The translations under genes were made by a program, and so were the position numbers. A stretch of DNA of 27,726 nucleotides from a virus, in the IMG/VR virus record IMGVR_UViG_3300021956_000065, positions 1 through 27,726 of that record; one strand, given 5' to 3'. A model generated the notes under the pieces. It was not told the DNA's origin. It saw only the letters and a program-made list of their open reading frames with translations, and did no database searches. Positions 23,670-27,726 of the stretch are shown here, in pieces (position 1 is the first letter of the stretch; the number at the start of each line of letters is the position of its first letter).

Positions 23670-24016
23670 ACTGCTTCAAATTGTTTTATTTTTAATTCAG
23701 CTATTTTATTAGCTATGTCTCTTTGTTCGTCACTTAATTGAAACCATGCTGTTTTAGTTTCCTTTTCATTTGATTTACACAGAAATAAACAACACGCTTG
23801 ACCAATCCACGCTTTTCTATTTATTGATTTATTTGATAAATTCACAGCTGTTGAAACTTTCCAATTTTTAAAAACTAAATCAATTGTATCATTAAATTTA
23901 TTTATGTTAGCTAGTAAATTTCTTGATTTTTCTATCTGCATCTTGTTAATTTTATTTGAATACATTCCATTTTCAACATCTTCCATTTCCCAAATAGTGG
24001 CATAAAATTGTTTCAT
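23573..24016 (-). CDS. AWIGQA-type phage protein linked to the IbrAB-like module
   Basis: A 147-aa helical protein beginning MKQFYATIWEMEDVENGMYS and containing INRKAWIGQACCLFLCKSNE followed by TAWFQLSDEQRDIANKIAE. The pattern AW(I/L)GQA-C...T..AW..L...Q...AN..A is one I recognise from many phage proteins of unknown function. The last 32 residues (from about NGKLSSISKLG on) are translated from DNA that also encodes the start of the next gene, so they may be a late extension after loss of a stop. Co-linear overlap places it in the same translational unit as the IbrA-like genes. Confidence 0.7.
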   Translation of the reverse strand: MKQFYATIWEMEDVENGMYSNKINKMQIEKSRNLLANINKFNDTIDLVFKNWKVSTAVNLSNKSINRKAWIGQACCLFLCKSNEKETKTAWFQLSDEQRDIANKIAELKIKQFEAVWNGKLSSISKLGNKDVMSMESQMKLNLEWKN

Positions 24017-24020
24017 TTAT

Positions 24021-24197
24021 TTACGAATTTGTTTTCCCAATTATTTTAAATTCAACCACCTCCACAATAACCGCGTCTTTAAACGGTGATTTGTAAGGTT
24101 TGTATATTTCACTTCCTTCAATCCAAACGGCATTTTTAACCGTGTGAATTTTGTTTGATGAGCGTACTTTTATTGTTCCGTAGAAAATGTTGCTCAT
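24021..24197 (-). CDS. Small beta-rich protein (58 aa)
   Basis: Taken from ATG 24197, which overlaps the previous stop as ATGA (a longer frame from 24230 would overlap the upstream gene by 37 bp). The product MSNIFYGTIKVRSSNKIHTV...KDAVIVEVVEFKIIG alternates polar and hydrophobic residues like a small beta-barrel. It sits at the border between replication and IbrAB-like modules, 4 bp before the AWIGQA gene. No family is recognised. Confidence 0.6.
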   Translation of the reverse strand: MSNIFYGTIKVRSSNKIHTVKNAVWIEGSEIYKPYKSPFKDAVIVEVVEFKIIGKTNS

Positions 24198-24727
24198 TCT
24201 TGTATAAAAGTTCGTCCAATTCGCACGCAATGACTAATCAACGCGTCGGCTAAATAAAAATTCTTGTCCGCAACGATCATAAATGGATTGTCAATCGATT
24301 CGTCTTTAGCGTTTTGCAAAGCCAAACTAGCAACAACTTGAATATCTTTTCTTTCTTCTATGCTCATCGCATCCCAAAACGGTCGTGCCAATACTTTTGC
24401 TTGAAACATATCACCAAGCCATTTACGTGCTTCTAAACTCTTTTTGTATAGCTCGCGAGCTTCGTTGTAAAAATCAATTTCTTTTTGTTTTTCGATTTGT
24501 TCTTTTTGCTCTTGTTGTTCGATTTCAATCAATATTTGACGCGCGACTTGCTTCACTTGTATGTACGCTTTAATCGGTTCTAAGAACTCATCTAGTGTAA
24601 TTTTTTGGTATTGTTTCTTTTCGATTTTAGCAAAGTTGAAGCAGTTTTTTAAATCCTCAACCGCCAACTTTTCGTGAAAGTTTATACATGATTCGTAAAT
24701 AGCTTCAAGCAAAGCACTTGAAACCAT
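24194..24727 (-). CDS. Replication-module protein of unknown function (177 aa)
   Basis: The frame is open from 24943, but the extra N-terminal 72 residues lie over the end of the initiator gene in another frame. ATG 24727, five bases after the initiator stop at 24732, is the natural start (MVSSALLEAIYESCINFHEK). The protein is helical, with a Glu/Gln/Lys-rich coiled coil in the middle (QQEQKEQIEKQKEIDFYNEA) and a helical C-terminal domain. Its place directly after the initiator suggests a helicase-loader or accessory replication function, as in lambda O-P type pairs. No Walker motif is present, so this remains inference. Confidence 0.68.
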   Translation of the reverse strand: MVSSALLEAIYESCINFHEKLAVEDLKNCFNFAKIEKKQYQKITLDEFLEPIKAYIQVKQVARQILIEIEQQEQKEQIEKQKEIDFYNEARELYKKSLEARKWLGDMFQAKVLARPFWDAMSIEERKDIQVVASLALQNAKDESIDNPFMIVADKNFYLADALISHCVRIGRTFIQE

Positions 24728-24731
24728 ATCG

Positions 24732-25634
24732 TTATTCAATCCGTAGCGAATCTCTAAAATTGACAATATCAAAATCATCACCGATTGCTTTGAGTCTTTC
24801 AATTCCGTTGATGAGTTGTTGAACATCGACTGGAGTTGGCGAGTTGGTGATTGCAATCCTCGCGATTTCAGCTTGCTTTGCAGTAATTCCTCCGTCTTTG
24901 TGGAGTCTATTAACAATTTTGAGTACATGGGCGTTTGGTTCATATTCTTTTGGGGTGTTAGTGTTTGTATTACTTTGTTTCAATTCAAATAATCCTTTAT
25001 ATAAATTAGAAATTGATTGATCAACTATCATTCTGGCTATTTCACTTTTACCTTTTGACAATTTACAAAGGCTATTTAGTGCTTTTTGGTTTGAATTTGG
25101 GTTTTTGTATTCTTGTGAGAATTGCTCTTTCTTAAAATTTAACCACTCTAACCAAACATTTGAAATTTCAGAATTATCAAATGATGAGAAATCAAGTTCT
25201 TCTAATTGTATATTTGTTAAGTTGTTAAGTTGTTTATTGTTAAGTTGTTTATTTATACTATCAATGCTTTGTCGTGTGCTTTTCACTTGCTTTGCATTGT
25301 GCTTTATCATCGCTTTATCAAGTGCTTTATCAAGTGCTTTGTTAAATTTTGATAGAGCAATTATGTTTGCAGAATACTGATTTTTGCTTTTTTCTACCAA
25401 AGTAATGAAGCCGAATTCAACTAAATCGTTAAACGCTTTTGAATAAGTATTGTAAGATTTAATACCGACTGCTTCCATAACCATTGTCGTAGGCAATCCA
25501 AAATTCTTTTTCCATCCCAAGCGATTACAATGTTCAATAGAAAAGCAATAAATTGCCACGTGTGAAGGGGTTACTTTTTGAGGATTCTCAAAACACCAAT
25601 CGAAAAACGATCTATAAAGTTCGTAGCTGTTCAT
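24732..25634 (-). CDS. Replication initiator / helix-turn-helix replisome organiser
   Basis: A 300-aa protein from ATG 25634, which overlaps the stop of the 59-aa gene (TGATG); a GTG at 25637 would add one residue. Residues 1-95 form a winged-helix domain (VTPSHVAIYCFSIEHCNRLG ... SYNTYSKAFNDLVEFGFITL) typical of Bacteroidota phage replication proteins. A low-complexity linker (about 98-145: KALDKALDKAM, NKQLNNKQLNN) follows, then a second helical domain with WLEWLNFKKEQFSQEYKNPN and IVDQSISNLYKGLFEL, and a C-terminal helical region. DnaD-like organisers and lambda O share this two-domain layout. The DNA for the linker carries repeat arrays that look like the origin. Confidence 0.8.
   Translation of the reverse strand: MNSYELYRSFFDWCFENPQKVTPSHVAIYCFSIEHCNRLGWKKNFGLPTTMVMEAVGIKSYNTYSKAFNDLVEFGFITLVEKSKNQYSANIIALSKFNKALDKALDKAMIKHNAKQVKSTRQSIDSINKQLNNKQLNNLTNIQLEELDFSSFDNSEISNVWLEWLNFKKEQFSQEYKNPNSNQKALNSLCKLSKGKSEIARMIVDQSISNLYKGLFELKQSNTNTNTPKEYEPNAHVLKIVNRLHKDGGITAKQAEIARIAITNSPTPVDVQQLINGIERLKAIGDDFDIVNFRDSLRIE
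25214..25345. repeat. Candidate replication origin: iteron-like array plus AT-rich direct repeats inside the initiator gene
   Basis: Seven GCTTT cores begin at 25266, 25278, 25289, 25301, 25312, 25324 and 25336, that is every 11 or 12 bp, close to one helical turn. They fall in all three reading frames, so the pattern is not explained by the KALD peptide repeat. Beside it, 25214-25251 holds TTGTTAAG three times and TTGTTTA twice in tandem (a 15-bp unit repeated perfectly at 25222 and 25237) in very AT-rich DNA, like a DNA-unwinding element. This mirrors lambda ori inside gene O. Confidence 0.65.
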
Positions 25635-25813
25635 CACTCGCCTTTCATAATGAACAACTTTAACTCATCTAATTGCTCGTTCGGAATAATAAAGTTTGTC
25701 GTTTGGCTACTGGATGCGCTTTGAATTTCAACATACAAACCATCTTGACAAAAATTCATTTGTAAAGTTTCTCTTGCAATTGGACACTCAGCAATCGATT
25801 TAAAAACTACCAT
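25634..25813 (-). CDS. Small protein upstream of the initiator (59 aa)
   Basis: A frame from ATG 25813 reads MVVFKSIAECPIARETLQMN ... FIIPNEQLDELKLFIMKGE. The alternation of strands and a final amphipathic helix suggests a small alpha/beta protein. Its stop overlaps the initiator ATG (TGATG), so the two are translationally coupled. It is the first gene after the terminator-bearing RNA element at 25841-25927. No family is recognised. A regulatory role for replication onset would fit the position but is unproven. Confidence 0.65.
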   Translation of the reverse strand: MVVFKSIAECPIARETLQMNFCQDGLYVEIQSASSSQTTNFIIPNEQLDELKLFIMKGE

Positions 25814-25840
25814 GATATAAAAAATTAAGTAAAATAAAAA

Positions 25841-25887
25841 ACCCCTTCAAATCCACTGGAGTCTCACGTCAGCTTCATTGAAAGGGT
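25841..25887 (-). terminator. Rho-independent terminator before the replication unit
   Basis: On the minus strand ACCCTTTCAA pairs with TTGAAGGGGT (10 bp, one G-U) across a 27-nt loop and is followed by TTTTT. It separates the early genes at the right end from the 59-aa/initiator unit, and it is part of the RNA element described above. Confidence 0.75.
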
Positions 25888-25927
25888 AAATAATTCCTTT
25901 AGGTTAACTATGTTTGAGACTCTAACC
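25841..25927 (-). ncRNA. Structured leader or small RNA with interleaved helices
   Basis: The non-coding stretch between a TATATTTG promoter element and a T-run contains two long pairings that interlock. GAGTCTCA/TGAGACTC (25859-25866 with 25915-25922, 8 bp) and ACCCCTTCAA/TTGAAAGGGT (25841-25850 with 25878-25887, 10 bp with one G-U) occur in the order A-B-A'-B'. The RNA could fold as a pseudoknot, or switch between the two helices as in attenuators. A further GGTTA/TAACC pairing is possible near the 5' end. I do not recognise a named riboswitch. The 5' end is predicted from the promoter element. Confidence 0.5.
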
Positions 25928-25932
25928 GTTTA

Positions 25933-25940
25933 CAAATATA
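25933..25940 (-). promoter_or_regulatory. Candidate -7 element in front of the structured RNA
   Basis: TATATTTG on the minus strand matches TAnnTTTG exactly and lies just downstream of the stop of the 50-aa gene (25947). There is no good TTTG at -33. Transcription from here would pass straight into the interleaved helices and the terminator about 90 nt later. Confidence 0.5.
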
Positions 25941-25946
25941 CAAAAA

Positions 25947-26099
25947 TTAATCAAATTCCTCATTAACTTTTTTAGGAATAAATACGAGATTTAAGTCGCG
26001 AACTATCTTTCGAATAACGTGTTTTTCCTTTGGTGTGTAAAAGTGAAAGAAGCCGTTTCCTTTGAGCAATGTGAATGAAAGTACATGCGGTTTTCTCAT
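25947..26099 (-). CDS. Small basic protein (50 aa)
   Basis: A frame of 50 codons from ATG 26099 (MRKPHVLSFTLLKGNGFFHF ... RKIVRDLNLVFIPKK) coupled by ATGA overlap to the 130-aa gene. It is basic and aromatic-rich, with no membrane segment. It is the last gene of the rightmost unit; a promoter-like element, structured RNA and terminator follow within 100 bp. No family is recognised. Confidence 0.62.
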   Translation of the reverse strand: MRKPHVLSFTLLKGNGFFHFYTPKEKHVIRKIVRDLNLVFIPKKVNEEFD

Positions 26100-26488
26100 G
26101 GCTTTAGTGTTAGTTCTTCTCCTGTAAGGGCAAAGTATAGGTTTTGAAGTTGGTGGACGTAGTCAATTTTTTTAGAATAAACATTGCCAACATATTTTTT
26201 ACAAATGCTAACTTTCATTTTATTTAAACTAACATACAATTTAAAATTGCAATCAATAATAATTTCAAAAAAATCTTGATCTTCTATTGTTTTATACTGA
26301 TGCTTAAACCCAAACTTCAATAACCATTCTTTGGTTAGCGGGATGGGTTCTAAACTAGCATACATTGAATGTTCATTTTGCTTTATGACATCTGCATTTA
26401 CTACCATGTAAGATGCCATTTGAGAATCTGTATTTTCAATAAAATTCCCAATTCTCAGTTCGCTTGATTTTAATTCATTTGATTTCAT
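26096..26488 (-). CDS. Bacteroidota phage protein, ELRIGN...LTGEEL family
   Basis: A 130-aa protein with SSELRIGNFIENTD near the N-terminus, PIPLTKEWLLKFGF in the middle and YVHQLQNLYFALTGEELTL at the end. This triple pattern belongs to a widespread Bacteroidota phage and prophage family that I recognise but for which I know no function. The first and last parts likely form a beta-barrel and a helix. Both ends overlap neighbouring genes by 4 bp. Its AT-rich codon use differs from the structural genes, as is common for early accessory genes. Confidence 0.78.
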   Translation of the reverse strand: MKSNELKSSELRIGNFIENTDSQMASYMVVNADVIKQNEHSMYASLEPIPLTKEWLLKFGFKHQYKTIEDQDFFEIIIDCNFKLYVSLNKMKVSICKKYVGNVYSKKIDYVHQLQNLYFALTGEELTLKP

Positions 26489-26724
26489 ATACTTGATTTT
26501 ACGGTTTGAATTGTTTTTCCTGGTCTTTGCACCTCATCGAATTTCCTTTTTTCGGTGAACTTTTGTTCTGCAATCAATACAAAACTTTGTGAGTCGGTTG
26601 AAAACGTATTATCTATGATTTCTTTTCCATTCAATAAATTGTATTTAAGAATGTTCAATTGACGTTCTAACGTCTTTTCGTCGGTGTATTCTAGTGTGAT
26701 TTGAACGCGTTTCATTTTTGCCAT
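26485..26724 (-). CDS. Small alpha/beta protein (79 aa)
   Basis: The sequence MAKMKRVQITLEYTDEKTLE, then ILKYNLLNGKEIIDN and SFVLIAEQKFTEKRKFDE suggests a beta-alpha-beta unit with a basic tail. It is coupled by ATGA overlap to the 130-aa gene and starts 3 bp after the stop of the preceding gene. ATG 26715 (fourth residue) is an alternative start. I do not recognise a family. Confidence 0.65.
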   Translation of the reverse strand: MAKMKRVQITLEYTDEKTLERQLNILKYNLLNGKEIIDNTFSTDSQSFVLIAEQKFTEKRKFDEVQRPGKTIQTVKSSI

Positions 26725-26727
26725 GGG

Positions 26728-27045
26728 TTAAATGTTTTTATAAATAAATTTAGTTGGGAAATCTTGGTATTCAATCTCTTTTTTGCGTAGAACAATTACG
26801 GTGTTCTTTTGTGTATCGGCACGAAATCCAATGACGTGATAAAATTCTTTATCGTTTTTGCTATTAAAGCTCTTGCCAATGTAGGTAATTTCGTCAAAGT
26901 GATCAAGCGTTAAATTTGAAATCATGTCGATTCGTTCGCCTTGTAAATACCCAGCAATCTCGAAGTTGTCTAACTTAAACCATTTCGGACCATGAATAAA
27001 TTGAGCGTCCACGATTCTAAATCGCTCCACTCGTGGTTGTGTCAT
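26728..27045 (-). CDS. Protein of unknown function (105 aa)
   Basis: Taken from ATG 27045 (MTQPRVERFRIVDAQFIHGP), which overlaps the previous stop as ATGA. A frame open from 27192 would cover half of the upstream membrane protein gene. The protein is beta-rich with aromatic residues (KWFKLDNFEIAGYLQGERID; EFYHVIGFRADTQKNTVIVL), suggesting a small barrel. It belongs to the early operon at the right end. No motif gives a function. Confidence 0.6.
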   Translation of the reverse strand: MTQPRVERFRIVDAQFIHGPKWFKLDNFEIAGYLQGERIDMISNLTLDHFDEITYIGKSFNSKNDKEFYHVIGFRADTQKNTVIVLRKKEIEYQDFPTKFIYKNI

Positions 27046-27251
27046 TTGTTGCATCGCTCGAAGTTTTTCAAAAACAATTCTCCATAAGCGTCCAAAACTT
27101 TGCTTTGAACGTGTTTCTTTTCGATTTGCGGAGCTTTCTCGCTTGTTATGTAGTTTGGTTGCGTTACGATAAAATAACTCATTACAAACCAAAAAATAGA
27201 AAGTAATGAAATGATTCCTAAAGTGTCGCGTTGTGATTCGTTTAGTTTCAT
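27042..27251 (-). CDS. Single-pass membrane protein (69 aa)
   Basis: The N-terminal part has one transmembrane helix at about residues 11-30 (LGIISLLSIFWFVMSYFIV), preceded by a short polar segment. A charged C-terminal region (APQIEKKHVQSKVLDAYGEL) should lie on one side of the inner membrane. It starts 2 bp after the stop of the pentapeptide-repeat gene and ends in an ATGA overlap. It may be a membrane-bound early protein such as an exclusion factor, but this is not shown. Confidence 0.65.
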   Translation of the reverse strand: MKLNESQRDTLGIISLLSIFWFVMSYFIVTQPNYITSEKAPQIEKKHVQSKVLDAYGELFLKNFERCNK

Positions 27252-27253
27252 GA

Positions 27254-27726
27254 TTATTTATTTAAAGTTTCTAAATATGCTTTGTAAGCGTTAAAAATTG
27301 CGTGAATTTGTTTAAATTCTTGCGTGTCGCGTTTTGTTGTAATTACTGCGTCACTTGCAAAGAACTTTTCCCATTCCTCAACACTTCGTTTTTCACAGCC
27401 AATGTGAATTAACCCATTAGTTATTCCGTGAGCCCACTTACAATACATAGGTACTTTGATTGCACGGCTTAGGTCTGCACCGATTAGGTATGCATCTCTT
27501 AGGTCTGCGCCGCTTAGGCATGCACAGCTTAGGTCTGCGCCGCTTAGGTATGCACAGCTTAGGTCTGCGCCGCTTAGGTCTGCATCTCTTAGGTCTGCGC
27601 CGCTTAGGTATGCACAGCTTAGGTCTGCGCCGCTTAGGTATGCATCTCTTAGGTATGCATCTCTTAGGTCTGCGCCGCTTAGGTCTGCGCCGCTTAGGTA
27701 TGCATCTCTTAGGTCTGCGCCGCTTA
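27254..27726 (-). CDS. Pentapeptide-repeat protein, partial (N-terminus outside window)
   Basis: The frame is open to the right edge, so ATG 27448 is an internal Met. From the edge it encodes at least 17 tandem pentapeptides of form A(D/Y/C)L(S/R)(G/D/C), such as [10 protein letters not shown] and AYLSC. These build a right-handed quadrilateral beta-helix. A conserved end follows: [20 protein letters not shown], then [18 protein letters not shown] and a helix [15 protein letters not shown] recognise this C-terminal domain from phage pentapeptide proteins. Some pentapeptide proteins mimic DNA and bind gyrase, but nothing here proves that role. Its 15-bp DNA units are nearly identical. Confidence 0.88.
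   Translation of the reverse strand, partial: SGADLRDAYLSGADLSGADLRDAYLRDAYLSGADLSCAYLSGADLRDADLSGADLSCAYLSGADLSCACLSGADLRDAYLIGADLSRAIKVPMYCKWAHGITNGLIHIGCEKRSVEEWEKFFASDAVITTKRDTQEFKQIHAIFNAYKAYLETLNK
27461..27726 (-). repeat. Tandem 15-bp repeat array coding for pentapeptides
   Basis: Seventeen full units and one partial unit follow without gaps. Most are one of three types (plus strand TGCGCCGCTTAGGTN, TGCATCTCTTAGGTN, TGCACAGCTTAGGTN, where N is A or C). Synonymous differences are almost absent, which indicates recent expansion or gene conversion. The array continues beyond the window. Confidence 0.92.

Noticed and set aside
24728-24943. 72-codon N-terminal extension of the 177-aa replication-module protein
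   Set aside because: It overlaps the initiator gene end in another frame; an ATG five bases after the initiator stop gives normal spacing.
25841-25927. tRNA or tmRNA because of a TTCAAATCC string near 25846
   Set aside because: No acceptor, anticodon or D-arm pairing surrounds it; the bases belong to the terminator helix.
27046-27192. 49-codon N-terminal extension of the 105-aa protein
   Set aside because: It lies over the membrane protein gene in another frame; ATG 27045 shows the ATGA overlap used throughout.
27461-27726. CRISPR-like regular repeat array
   Set aside because: The 15-bp units are gapless, in frame and code for pentapeptides; there are no unique spacers.

Overview
The window is part of a tailed (probably siphovirus-type) bacteriophage or prophage of a Bacteroidota host, most likely Flavobacteriia. 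Three things support this. The DNA is AT-rich. Starts are preceded by A-rich stretches rather than Shine-Dalgarno sequences, and upstream regions carry the Bacteroidota promoter signature (TAnnTTTG at -7, clearest as TTTG-N20-TATATTTG in front of recT). Many proteins also match families I know from Bacteroidota phages (DUF4494, the ELRIGN...LTGEEL family, the AVEWL family). No rRNA, tRNA, integrase or lysin is visible. Nearly everything is on the minus strand and reads from right to left; the single exception is the portal gene.

Layout in transcription order, right to left. (1) 27726-25841: an early block with a partial pentapeptide-repeat protein, five small proteins of unknown function, and an RNA element with a strong terminator. 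(2) 25813-24021: replication. This includes a winged-helix initiator whose gene carries an iteron-like array next to AT-rich repeats, a lambda-O-like embedded origin candidate. (3) 24016-21621: an IbrA/IbrB-like module made of a PAPS-reductase-family protein, a ParB-fold partner, a free-standing copy of the reductase C-terminal domain, and an AWIGQA-type protein. (4) 21563-17100: recombination, with an SMC/Rad50-like ATPase, RecT and an MBL-fold hydrolase. Between them lie small genes joined by an identical repeated junction. (5) 17098-15702: DUF4494, a small possible DNA-binding protein, three tiny membrane proteins (lysis or membrane candidates) and a small basic protein, closed by a terminator. 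(6) 15661-14753: a metallophosphoesterase with its own terminator. (7) 14643-12798: terminase small and large subunits. (8) 11625-12809: the portal gene, inverted on the plus strand. (9) 11564-6686: prohead protease, HK97-type capsid, head-tail joining proteins and tail tube, closed by a terminator. (10) 6621-1: tail genes through the tape measure to tail-tip or baseplate proteins, continuing out of the window.

Most genes are packed with 4-bp ATGA overlaps, which implies translational coupling. Several starts were moved inward from the longest ORF to the ATG that fits this pattern. The most interesting items are the origin inside the initiator gene, the IbrAB-like module with its duplicated domain, the interleaved-helix RNA at 25841-25940, the inverted portal gene, and the KQQEQ junction repeat. 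All functional names come from reading motifs by eye; no database search was run.
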